Below are positions 24,344 to 36,400 of a DNA stretch of 64,000 bases, in pieces. Position 1 is the stretch's first letter; the number at the start of each line of letters is the position of its first letter. Source of the stretch: Ophiura sarsii (lineage: Eukaryota > Echinodermata > Ophiuroidea > Amphilepidida > Ophiuridae); assembly GCA_035610835.1 (NCBI GenBank), contig CM069446.1, forward strand, positions 52,542,934 to 52,606,933, given 5' to 3'. Position numbers and translations under genes: made by a program. Under the pieces are notes generated by a model. It saw only the letters and a list, made by a program, of their open reading frames with translations. It was not told the origin of the DNA and did no database searches.

Positions 24344-24408
24344 TGTTTTCCAATCCGATATCTGTGAAAAAGTCATCGGCACTTGCAAGCCAAAAATCAA
24401 ATAAAAAT
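24344..24408 (+). other. VAMP exon 1 (5' UTR plus AT of the start codon)
   Basis: The 3' boundary is a consensus donor, GTAAGT at 24409. The exon ends AAAAAT, and splicing to 34989 (first base G) makes AAAAATGG, a strong start context that opens the VAMP frame as MAAPPGAGG. In that frame an in-frame TGA lies at 24365-24367 with no other ATG before the junction, so translation must start at the split codon. The 5' limit of the exon is my estimate. Confidence 0.75.
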
Positions 24409-27400
24409 GTAAGTAAAGCTATTTTCAAAATATTATTCAGCTTTGACGGTGCATAGCAAATGCTTATTTATTTTTGCGTGTGGTGTAATATTTATGTGAT
24501 CGTTATTCTAGTAGGAATTGACTAAATTCGGTAGCGATTTGTGTGAAAAGTGGGTTGGTGAATTTTGCCCAACCTATTTTTTTCTTTACCCAGATAGAAG
24601 AGGCAAAACAAGTGGTCTTGTTTCACCCTTTTTGCCGGGACGATTATGTTTACTACATATCACATATATGGAAATGTAAATTACAGCTGCAAGTATTATG
24701 TGTAAAGATTTCATAAGGTCAACTCATCCACCGAATCACTAAACTGACAAGTATTTTTCCTTGCCAGATTTTCATCAACATTCATAATCATGCTGTCATG
24801 CATCATGACACTTCTATTCAATCAAGTTCAGAATTATTGAATGTCAATTGTCATGAACATGATGATGAATAAAAGTCGAAATGGTTGATCAGATTATCTA
24901 TTCTATTAGATTTGAATGATCAGATTGTCCAGCAGTGTTGCAGTGTCCGATTTGGTTTTACATGCACAACAAATTTTATGCATGTAACTTTGGCTCTGTC
25001 ACTGTGACAGCTTATCATGCTTATATTATAGATTGTCGAATGGCAGAGTTGTGTGGGAGGCAGAATCTCGGTTGCGAGTTGTCTCGTAGGCTGAGTTGTC
25101 TCAAAGGCCGAGTTGTCTCAAAGGCCGAGTTGTCTTGGCCGAGTTGTCTTGGCCGAGTTGTCTCGAAGGCCGAGTTGTCCGACATTCTGTGCATGTAATC
25201 ATTTGCCTGTGACTGTGTGCATGTAAAATTGTGATATTCAGCCATTTTTAAGGGAAAAAATATATCAATTTTTCAAGGAAATATTGCTGTTGTGCAGGTT
25301 ACTTTTATTTTCTAAATCGGACACCGCAGTGTTGCATGGATGGTTAAACATGTAAACACGAACACGCATGATAATTGTCTAGGGCGCTATGTAGGCCTAT
25401 ATATAGATCAATAAAATAGTATAGGGCCTAGGGTCTATAAACTGACAATCACTCTCTCCATCACAACTTTTTTAGAACGTGCATGATTCAATCCGCAGAG
25501 AGATAAAAACCGAATATTTCTCGCCAATTATGAAATGAGTAAACTATATCACTCTACGACGTTGATTATATGCGGTCACTGCGGTGGTTTATAAATATCA
25601 AAATGTGCATGGTTTACACAGTGCTTTCACTCACCCTATAAAACTCAAGTCTAAAAAGAGTTTTACAAATTTTATTCAGACAAGTCGAAAAATATTGATG
25701 ATAATATTCAACCATCCGCAATGCCAACTCATATACTTTCATCCTCCATAGCTCTCATAGAGCTAGTATTCAGAGCTACCGTCACTTATGATTTTCACCC
25801 CTGAAAAATTTACTCAAGATTGAAAATGGTGGAATATGCATTGTTTTATAATTTATTACCTAAAACAGTGCTCTCTAGCAACAAGTGTTGGCATCCTTTA
25901 GCTTTTCACCCTCGAGAGTAAAATTCCTGTGGTAATGTTCATTGTCGGGTTCATATTCAAATTCAGATACCCTTGGTTGGGCTTGGCCTAGGCTTTGTGA
26001 GTAAAACTGTAAAAGTAAAACATATTTAAATGTCATTTACCAAAACATGCGCACACCGAAACTATAGGCTACAGCTATTTAAGTAAGCCTTTCCTTAGCT
26101 CTGAATCATGAAATGAAAGCATCTCACTCAGTTGGGGCAGATATTTTCATCAATATTTTTCTGAAATTTTCTGAATAGAATCGTCAAACTATTGCTTCAG
26201 ATACCATATTTAGTGTCCATAGAATCTGTATAGCTTTGTTTAAATAGCTCAAACTGTTTCAATTTCCAAGAAATACTAGCTTGAATTTTGATCGCCCTAT
26301 TCCTGCTACACTACACTGCCCTACCATGACAAAAGGGAGTAATGGACACTTTTTTCATGTAATGTGGCCACAGTAGACCACTGCATGCTACGCCGCAATG
26401 TTGATTATCCCCCAAATTGTATTAACAGTTAACTTTTCGATCGCACTTGGTTTTCCGCTAGTGCAACTTTGCCAAATTCGACAATGTTTACGATTAGTGA
26501 GATTTAAAAAGGTAAAGCGCCGGTAAAAGGTTTGGCCAAACAACTCTCACAGCTTATCCATCTAAATCAAGTGGCCCTGATGAGCTGTCACCACGCCTCC
26601 TTAAACTTGTAGCAAACGATTTGCCCCTGCTCTAACGTTCTTGTTTCAATGTTTCAACAATCATATCAGGGGTAGAAATTCGTCTCCAAGTGCGTGAATC
26701 AAATTTTCTAAATTTGATTCATGCAGATAAGGTATTGCGTGAATCATTGATTCACGCAAACCGCGTATTAATTGATTCTCGCAACAACTTTGCGTGGATC
26801 AAAAAATGTTTGCCCATATTGATGAGTCAATGAAAAATGTAATGAGACTGAGTATGACCTGTTTGTTTCCCCTTTGTTTAACTTTGTAGGTATAAAGACA
26901 GTCAAGTATCAAGCTATTTATTTAGCCTGCCACTTGCCAGGATACAGTTAGCTAGCCTCCTCTACCCGGGTACCCCCCAATTTTGTTTTTGTATTTTTGG
27001 ATTAATGTCTATTTTCCATTTCCTGGGTCACAATGAAAGACAAGCTGTATGTAATGTGCACTTTCATTTTCCTGCATCTCCAACTAGGACGTGTAAGATG
27101 TTGTTGATTTTGAAATAAATTGTATTTTTACATAGAAAACAGTGTTGAAAAAATCATACTTTTGATAAAAATGAATGAATTAATTTAGTATAAGATCTTA
27201 GGTTAGGAGTTACTATCCCTAATGGTGTGGGTCAAGGGGTATTAATCGTATTATGTGGGTTATTAAGGGTCAAATACGAGTCATCTAAGGTCCTGTTTTT
27301 GATTTAGAAAAAAAAGAGTAAAACATCTCCAATAGATTGGACCACCTCCTTAAGTATGTAAACCAAACACACACAATCACACATCAATAAATTCACACAA

Positions 27401-30400
27401 GTTCGCTTTCTACGAACGGGTGATCTATGTATGGAACAGACTCCTACCAGCTGCTGTCCTTCATATTCATCTGTTAGTCAACACATTCAGGACTTCGTCC
27501 ATGCCTACCATTCGGACTATGCAGCCCCCACATAGTAGCAATGTCCTTTAATTCTGTTCCAGTTTTAGGGAACCCTAATTATGAAAAACTTTCAGTAATA
27601 TTTTTCAGCACGCGCACCATTTTTCTTCACTGCACCATTCCGTCTGGATACGGACGTCACACACCAACAATCCAGTTTCGCTGCGGACTCAGATGTAAAG
27701 AATTTATGCAACCAAACCAAGTATCATTGGGGGCAGGCTTCAGTTATTTATTACTTGTACATCACAAATAACCTGACCATCAGAAACTTTCAAACTCTCT
27801 GAAACGCATAGCGAATGATAATCGTTTTAATTTTGTTTTCATCAAAAAGAATTGATACCTTTTCTATGGTAGACTCTGTTAGCTACGTACTGGTCAGGGT
27901 TCTCTTTAGGTAAAAATATTATGGGGTCCACTGGAGCCCCCATAATCTACCAATTCTCAAAATGATGGGGTCCGAGAAGAAACTATGGGGTGTATGTCAA
28001 AAATGTAATTTGCGATGAACTGGATATGATGTCGCAGAGACGAAATAATTATAATTATCGTAATGTATTCAACCTTTGCCCTCGTACAAAAAATCCGCCC
28101 CTTACCAGTATTATTATCGACGTAACATCTTGTTTAACAACCGATCAAGCGTCACTATTGGTCTGTTGCAGAAACAACAAATTGTATTGTTCGTTCAATT
28201 TGTAACGTGTATCTACATTGTAGATAATCATGCAATAACAATGCACATGACAAGCCTTAACAATGCACATGACAAGCCTATCTCCAAGCGCATGTGCGGC
28301 ATTTTCGATGATCAACCTGGCCTATATAGTGCGCTAACGAGTAGCCCTGAGCTGTGGTTTGCCTATGGGGTCCCCGGTTCGATACCCGGTAGGGTCGCGC
28401 CGCACCCGTCGCGGTGATTCATTTGTCGATTTTCTTCCAAATTGTGATATCGGTTAAAAACCTGGTTTTGGGGTTAGGGTTAATGTTGCTTGCCTATGGG
28501 GGCTGGGGCTTTGGGTCAGGAGGGTCCCCGGTTCGATCCCAGGTCAGGTTGCGGCAATTTATTTGTCGATTTTTCTTCCAAAATTGCGATATTGGATACA
28601 AACTTGATTTAGGGGTTAGGGTTAATGACTTTTTGTAGAAACCATTACATAGGAGGGTTTATGTATTATGTAATGCATAATGCATGCATTTGTTAGGAGT
28701 TCAAAATTAAGCTTTTGGTTCATGTTTAATGCATACACCAGTCAGTACAGCAATTTATTGTCATCGCTGATATGCTACGCAATAATGTGATACTGATGAG
28801 TCGCAATAGATACTGTGTAGGCTATTGAAATTGTCGTCTCGACATCAAATTGCAATGCAGAGACACATTATGGAAATGCGAAACCAAACCGACAGGCTAC
28901 AAACTCATTATATTCTGTGTATAAGTCTACACTGGCCAGATGTGGAGATTTACATTTGGAGGAGTCGAGTGTTGCAAATAGGGACTTGGCCAATTTGGTT
29001 GAAGTTGATAATTTTTGTATTGCCAATTCATCATGATACATTAGGCCAAATTAAATTAATTGTTTGTCTCAAAGCTCCTCTCCTGTTGTAAAACTAATGC
29101 GGAATGCGGTTTTTTTTCAAGTTTTTTTTTTTTTTTTTTTTTAATATAAAATATTGAAATCCTTGTAAAAGTGAACTTTTGTATTTAAGATGATCTGATC
29201 AATGAAAATCTGAAAAATCTGTGAAATTTTAGATTTTTTTTTTTTTTTTGAAAAAAAAAAAAAAGGTTTTTTTCAGATTTTTGTTTTTCTAATGCGCACC
29301 AATAAACGAACGCGCGCGGGAGCTTTGAGACAAACAATTATTTTAATTTGGCCTTAGCAACCAAAAGTATTTCCAATTATGATACCTTGTAAGCTGCAAA
29401 TTGAGAGAAAACACTGAGGGACAGTTCTTAATAAAAAGTTTTTTGTTGAAATTAATTTGGAATATTCTTGAGACAATATTATTCATAAATAACAATATTT
29501 CAGTGATTTAAGTTTTAGCATTGAGATACATATTAAGTTAATTTTGAGTCAAATTAGCTTGACAAAAAAGTTATGATGACATGAATTATAATACAGAGAA
29601 TTTGGATGGTTTAAATTTAAAATATGAAAGGAAAGGTGTCAAAATGAAACTAAATTTACATCCCAAATATCTTAATTTTAAGATCAATAAAATGATGAAG
29701 TGTCAATATCTGTGAGAGATTAAAGACGCAGCGTATTGCGTATATTTGCGTGAAACGCGCACAAGCATAAGCGGTGATAATTTTGGGCGCGACCATCTTT
29801 GTGCTACTGTACGTGCTTGTTGTTTGTTCAATTATTAATTTGACTATAGTGACAATATTGGGATTAGTTTTACTTTCAAGTGTGCAATCCTTGATTTAAA
29901 GATATGTGGACCAAAGGGGCTACTTTGTAACTTTTCTGACAAAAGTAGCTTCCGGTCCTATACTTTGCTGTGCACAATTTGAAAACACCGGGAGCTAAAA
30001 CTCGGCAACCGGGGGTAAAAAAACTCTCAGCTCCCGCTTAATTCGAGGCTTGCAAGAGTGAATCCATTGACAAACAATTGAGAAGGTTTGTTTTAAAGGA
30101 ATTTAAAATTGTCAGAATACCCACTACCCACCATATGAATAGGAGTACATATTGGCTTGCTATGATTATAACAAGGTTGATTAATTATTCATGAGCTATT
30201 TCCAATGGGAAATTTGTATGGGGATTTGAAGAAGGCACATGATTTCTTCAATTCCATTGAATTGAATAAGCAGATGTTGTAGGGAAAGGAAACATAATGA
30301 GAAGAGATTCAGCAACACATTTGTTCCACTCATAGTGACTGTGAAATATATGTATTACACTCCATATTTAATATGGGATGATTTTGACACTGTATAAGGC

Positions 30401-33400
30401 TAAATTAAAAAAAATTGTCTCAAAGCTCCCGTGCGCGTTAGTTTATTGATGCGCATTAGAAAAACAAAAATCTGTTGTTTTTTTGATTTTTTTTTTTTAA
30501 TTGATTTTTTTTTTAAAGAACAAATCCCCCAAAATCCCAAAATTTCACAGATTTTTCAGATTTTCATTAATCACATCATGTTAAATTCAAAAAGTCATTT
30601 TTACAAAGATTTCAATATTTTATAATTAAAAAAACCCCCACATTCCGCATTAGGTTTTGAAATACTGAAGAGCTTTGAGATTGAGACAAAAGATTTTTTT
30701 GATTTAGCCTAAGGGCAATTCCGTAAGGTCGGAAGTACATTGCGCACACTTTAAAGGTCTGGGTAGTCCTCACAATTAGGGTTGGGTCGATATTTGTATC
30801 AGTCTTGTATGTCCCCCTGGTAGTACTATTATTCTAACATCAAATAATGGATCCTCAATTAAAATGAATGTAAGAAAAGTTGCTAAAACTACCCTGGGTC
30901 GGACGTATTCACACGGAATGTGTTTTTTTCTACATACTTCGAAAGAGTACACATTTTAAGAAAGTGTAGGGGTTACAGTGCATTTTTTATTGATGAGGGT
31001 TTGTAAGAGACATGCCTCTACATAATGCAAGAACAAAAATGTCCACATTCATCTCCCCCAAAAAAATACAACCAACAAATAGGTGGGGGTCGGACGTACA
31101 TTTTGGAGGGGTCGGACATACATACTTTTGCAAATATTTCACAGAGCGTACGTCGGACCCTCTTTAATGTACCCCCTCTTTAGCAGTACAAGTCATATCA
31201 TTCTGTTATAGTATCAGCCTATAAGTGTTGACCCTGTACTTACATAATATGATAGTTTGATGGCTCATTCAGTCACTAAGTACAGTGTTACATCTTCTTG
31301 AAAATGTGCATCATTCACAAATGTACATCCGACCCCACTGCTATTTTCACCCCAAAAAAGTTTTTTGACTCTCTGCGACAAAACGTTGCCCAATTTTGTC
31401 AAAAGTATGTATCAGATATAAAGTCATGTAGTGACCCTCAAGTTACCATAAACCAAAATTAGTTTGAAACAATTTCCAGTGAATGAGAGCCAATAATGTG
31501 ATTTGCCGTTTGGTGTACCTATTTACAGAATTGCCCCTAACCAAGTGTCCTATAATTTTGTTTGCTAGTGTATTTATATTCACACAGAACTCCCTTTGGT
31601 GTGTAGTACCAAAAAGAATTCCAACATAACTGCAATCCACATATCTGCAATAAGCTCATATAATGATACCTGTTCTAAAAGAACAACCGGGGGTTCTTCA
31701 AGTTCAAGTACCCTGCTTAAACAACTTTTGCGTATCTAAACATTTGTTTAAGCAGGGTACTTGAACAACGCCAGTTGTTTAAAGGTTTTAAACAGCGTTT
31801 TTACAGTGTAGCTGTCAAAAGTATTACACTTAATTAAACCATGATTGAACAGAGCATGAAATAGTGGTGAATTTTGCACATTTTGAATGACACATTCCCA
31901 AGCAGGTGGCTAAGCACTGAAACAAGTAATTGATATGAATGAGGTATCGTAGGAAAGAGGAACACAACAGTGGTTCATTAGTATGAATCCCAGTATGAAT
32001 ATCAATTGAAAAATTGGCGATTGAAAACAAACGTTGGAACTTTCTTTGAGCAGATTAATTTGTACCCTGTTGTCTTATTCTCTATAAAAATACATGATTG
32101 CTTAATCTGCAGGGATAATGTTTTTTTGAGTACTGCCAAATGTAAAAATAAACCTACAGTGAAAAATTCCTGTTTCCGAGAGCCGGAGTATAATTAAAAC
32201 AAGTTGGTATTCGCAAGCCACAGTAATGGCGGCATTGATGAATACATACATGTGGACATTGCATATTAGCGAAATAGCGACTGGCGGCTTTGAATAATCC
32301 CTGCATCTAATCTCCATGATAAGTTGACCTGTTTAAAAGCTGTTATACTAATTACAAACTCCTCCATTATTTTAGAAATCTGGTTTACTTGCAAACTAAT
32401 ATAATGTATTCAAACTGTATATATTTGAAAGAGCATCAATAATTGTGATCCGCCTTCTGGGGAAAAATTATATGGGTTGTTTCATTTCAACAATGCTGGG
32501 CTACAATACAATGTATGTGTATGTAGACTCATGCTACATGGCTATCATAATTACAGTTGTATGACAAAATGTTTACTTCCTGTTCAAAGAAACAATTCCA
32601 AGTTTCCCACATTTTTAAGGGCCCTCACTTTAGTACAGCCAGGGTATGTACATAATACAGTAGGGCCTATACTTTAAAATACAACAGGGCCTGTGTTCTT
32701 AATACAGCAGTGCCTGTACTTAATACAGCAGGGCATGTACTTAAAGAAGGTGTCCGGCAAGCAGAACATTGTCCATTTATATGTTAGACAAGTACTTATC
32801 AAGCCTTAATCGTGTATCTATATTGAACAAAACATTATTATTATCATAAAAACCAAATAAAAACTGCCATCTCTTAACATGCCATTTTTTAAAATATGCG
32901 GTGATTTAAAGCCGATTTCAATGACATCACGGTTCTTGGTGCTCAAATTTGCGCAAGTGCATTAGATAACTATGACTTCATTGAAATTGGGGCTTTAAAT
33001 CACAGCGAATTTTAAAAATTGCATGTATGAGCGATGGCAGTGTTCGTTCAATTTTATGATGATGTTTTGTTCAATATAATTACACGATTTAGGCTCGATA
33101 ATTACTTTTCTAACATAATGGGCAATGTTGTGCTTGCCGAACACCTCCTTTAAAATATAGCAGGGCTGTGCTTAATACAGCTGGGCCTGTACTTATTACA
33201 GCAGGGTCTGTAGTTTTTACTCAGTACTTATTACAGCAGGGCTGTACTTAATACAACAGGCCTTTAATACTTAATTTGTGATGCTGTTACAGACTGACAG
33301 TCCTGTGTGAAGGAAGATGTGAATTTCATACTATTTAAGTAGACAAAGATCATCTCCAAATGGTGTCTGTGGTTTTTATCTACATTATGTACATGTATGT

Positions 33401-36400
33401 GTTAAAAGACCAAGAGATTTAACACTACATTTTAATACATTATGCTAGTCTGTGGGGGCTGGAGAAGTGGTTGCATTTTACTTTCTTATTAATTTGCCAG
33501 TATGCTTTTCGTTCCTTTGTAAAATAGGATGGTACTTTTGTGAATATCAATTTTCTGTATATAATATGCAAAAGCCTGACATTTAGGGCTGGAAAAAATT
33601 GTTTATGTCCTGGGAAGCCCACAAAATTTTCCAGATAGAAAGCTAGATTTCCCTCCATTTCTTAAGTATTTCTGTATTTGGAATTTAAGTAAAATTTCCC
33701 TCCAAATAAAAACCCACATTTCCCAAGAATGAGATATTGAGATTTCTCAATTCCACATTTTGTCCAGGCCTGGTTGAAACTTAACCTGCAAGCTACAAAC
33801 GGATCATTTGCTATTTGATTTAGCGTTGAATTTAATAGCAACATAAATGAATTTCACTAAACAGTATAACATTAACACCCATTATTCATTATTTTAAATG
33901 CCTCACAAAATGTTGTGTCTACATTCTACAATATGGTCCAGAGATGTGCTACAGCAAGAATCTTCAGTGCTGCAAGGGAAACCCTTTAAATCTGGGTCTC
34001 TCTGGTATATTTTCTTCTTTCTCTCTCTTCCTCTCCTGCTTGTTTTCCATCATTTGTCAAATGATTTCCCCTATAAATATTGAGTTAATGTCTGGTGCAA
34101 TGCAACATGAAAGCAGTCAACTAATTTTGTTTTGTTTCCTGTCATGATGTCGAGTAAAAAGTAATGATTTGGGAAATTACTTGGAAAATGTGTTGAGGGG
34201 AATTTTAATATTCATATTTAGAAATACAGTAAGAAATTAAGGGGAATTACACTAACTTGCGAGGAAATAAAAATGTTTCTAAGCCTTGGTTTTCTGTCAG
34301 ATAAATGTATGTTTGGTAGTTGAATCCAACATACCTAAATGCCTTCACAAATATTTAGCCAGATTTGTTCTTGTTTGACTTGTTTAACACTTTCTACGAG
34401 ACAGGCGTCTGCAGACGACGTACCAAAATTTCACAAAATGTTCAAAAATGTTAAAAATATTGAATTTCATTTTCATATTTGGAATCCCTATGAGAAACGC
34501 ATTAAAATAAATACAAACATGCCTAGTATTGATTACGTCATTCTTGAAATAGACCATGAAAGTTGGGAAAGGTTTCCGAAAACTGTTTTGTATGGTAAAA
34601 CCAATAGCAGCGTGGAAAGTGTTAAAGTATATATAATTGCTCATCATTTTTATGGCTGTATGGGTACAATAACCTGGTGGCATTCTTTTGGTAATAAAAC
34701 TATCAAGAGGGAAAATACAGGTCAAAGGAGGGGGGGGGGGGTGGAACCTGTTCTGCTGGCGCTGGGAATTGAACTTGGGTCGCCTGTGTGGCAGTCCTGC
34801 CCCAATGTGATTTGAGTTATGGAGCCAGCGTAGATTGTCTGCATATGATAGCCTGTCTGGACGTACCAGGTGGTGGTGTTTTTAGCATTTGGTGACCATG
34901 TCCAACTATGGTCAGTATGATATTTGCCGTAGGTCCATTGGATTTGTACTGATCATTTGTTGTGTCTTGTTTTTATTTCCTCCTTCAGGGCAGCACCACC
35001 AGGAGCAGGCGGACCCCCAGGCGGAGCACCAGGCGCACCCAGCGGGCCAGCACCATCGAATAAGAGGTTACAGCAGACGCAGGCTCAAGTAGACGAGGTG
35101 GGTTCGCATTTATACGCAAAGACGTTATGTAAAAGTAGCCCATAATGTGACCAAATGTGATTACGTAGGGCTCAATTTGGTTTCAATTAGACAAGAACAT
35201 TATTTAGTTCACACCCTTGCCTTAGGCCCAACAAAGAAGAAGGTCTGTCTCAGAAGCCCGTCCGCTTTGGTATGCGAAGGTCTATGCGCTGAGGGCTAAA
35301 ACACTTCTTTCTTTTTTTGATTTTTTTTGTTTGTTTTTTTTGATTTTTTTGATTTGATTTTTTTTTGATTTAAAAAAAGGTTAAAAAAGCCTGTTTTCTA
35401 ATTTTTTTAATATTTTAAATCGCACAGCACTTAGCTGATTTGCAAAATGTTTCTGAGACAGACTTTCTTCTTTGTTTGGCCTTACGTGTCTGTCAAATAT
35501 TTGTGGCTGCCTGTGTAGGAAGTAGGGCTTGAATTACGAGGGATCAGGGAGCACATTTACCCCCACTAAACCTCAAAATAACTTTTTCACTCATTCAGGA
35601 TGACATATTTCTGTGGTTTAGCCTTTAATAATAGCCCCTGATATGTGACTAATTGCCCCTGGTCCTGAAGGAAAATCTGTAAACCAGAGGCAAGTTTGTT
35701 TAAAAAGTAGCTCCTGGTTCTTCATTCCTTATTTCATGCTCCGGTTAGATTATTTATCTATTCTACTTTTTGTCTCGCCTGATGTAATCAGAAAGAGACT
35801 ATGTTATCACTATTTCTGTCCGGCGTCCGCCGTCCGCCGTATGCCGTCCGCCGTATGCCGTCCGCCGTATGCCGTCCGCCGTGTGCTAAGAAATACCTTT
35901 GTGACGCGATATCTGGAGATCCGTAAGGCCTATCGTGATGGGACTTGGTGGAGGGAAGGGGGGTGGTGCGTTCTGTTGCTGATTGATTTTTCAAGGTCAT
36001 CGGGGGTCATACAAGGTCATCGGGGTCAAATATGCTTAAAACTTTTGAGACGCGTTGTGACGCGATATCTAGAGATCCGTAAGGCCTATCTTGATGGGAC
36101 TTGATGTCAGGGAAGGGGGTGGGGTGTTCTTTTGCTGATTAGATTTTCAAGGTCATCTGAGGTCATTCAAGGTCATTGGGGTCAAATATGGGGTAAAATA
36201 AGATCCGTAAGGCCGATCTTGATGGGATTTGGTGGAGGGAAGGGGGTGGTGTGTTCTTTTTGCTGATAAAATTTTCAAGGTCATCGGAGGTCATTCAAGG
36301 TCATCAGGGGTCAAATATGGGGTCAAATAGATCAGTAAGGCCTATCTTGATGGGATTTGGTGGAGGGAAGGTGGGTGGTGTGTTCTTTTTGCTGATTAAA

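Larger units (their letters stand above)
24409..34988 (+). other. VAMP: VAMP intron 1 (about 10.6 kb)
   Basis: Bounded by GTAAGT and a pyrimidine-rich acceptor TTTTTATTTCCTCCTTCAG. Contents: a short GGCCGAGTTGTCT minisatellite (25070-25190), a LINE remnant (27390-27551), tandem tRNA-like units (28340-28640), two MITE-A copies (29044-29353 and 30398-30709), an inverted-end segment with GGGTCGGACGTA (about 30897-31340), a perfect hairpin (31703-31765), a minisatellite split by a TTAA-flanked MITE (32640-33275) and an unrecognised 158-residue ORF (34339-34815). The rest is AT-rich single-copy DNA with no gene I can identify. Confidence 0.8.

Noticed and set aside
24071..24367. 98-residue proline-rich ORF over the poly-C run
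   Set aside because: Coding look comes from the C homopolymer; it overlaps the inferred VAMP promoter and 5' UTR and ends at the TGA upstream of the VAMP start.
28793..28842. Second hammerhead-like motif (CTGATGA followed by CAATAG/CTATTG and GAAA)
   Set aside because: Four unpaired bases lie between CTGATGA and the putative stem II, and the GAAA overlaps the stem; looks like chance.
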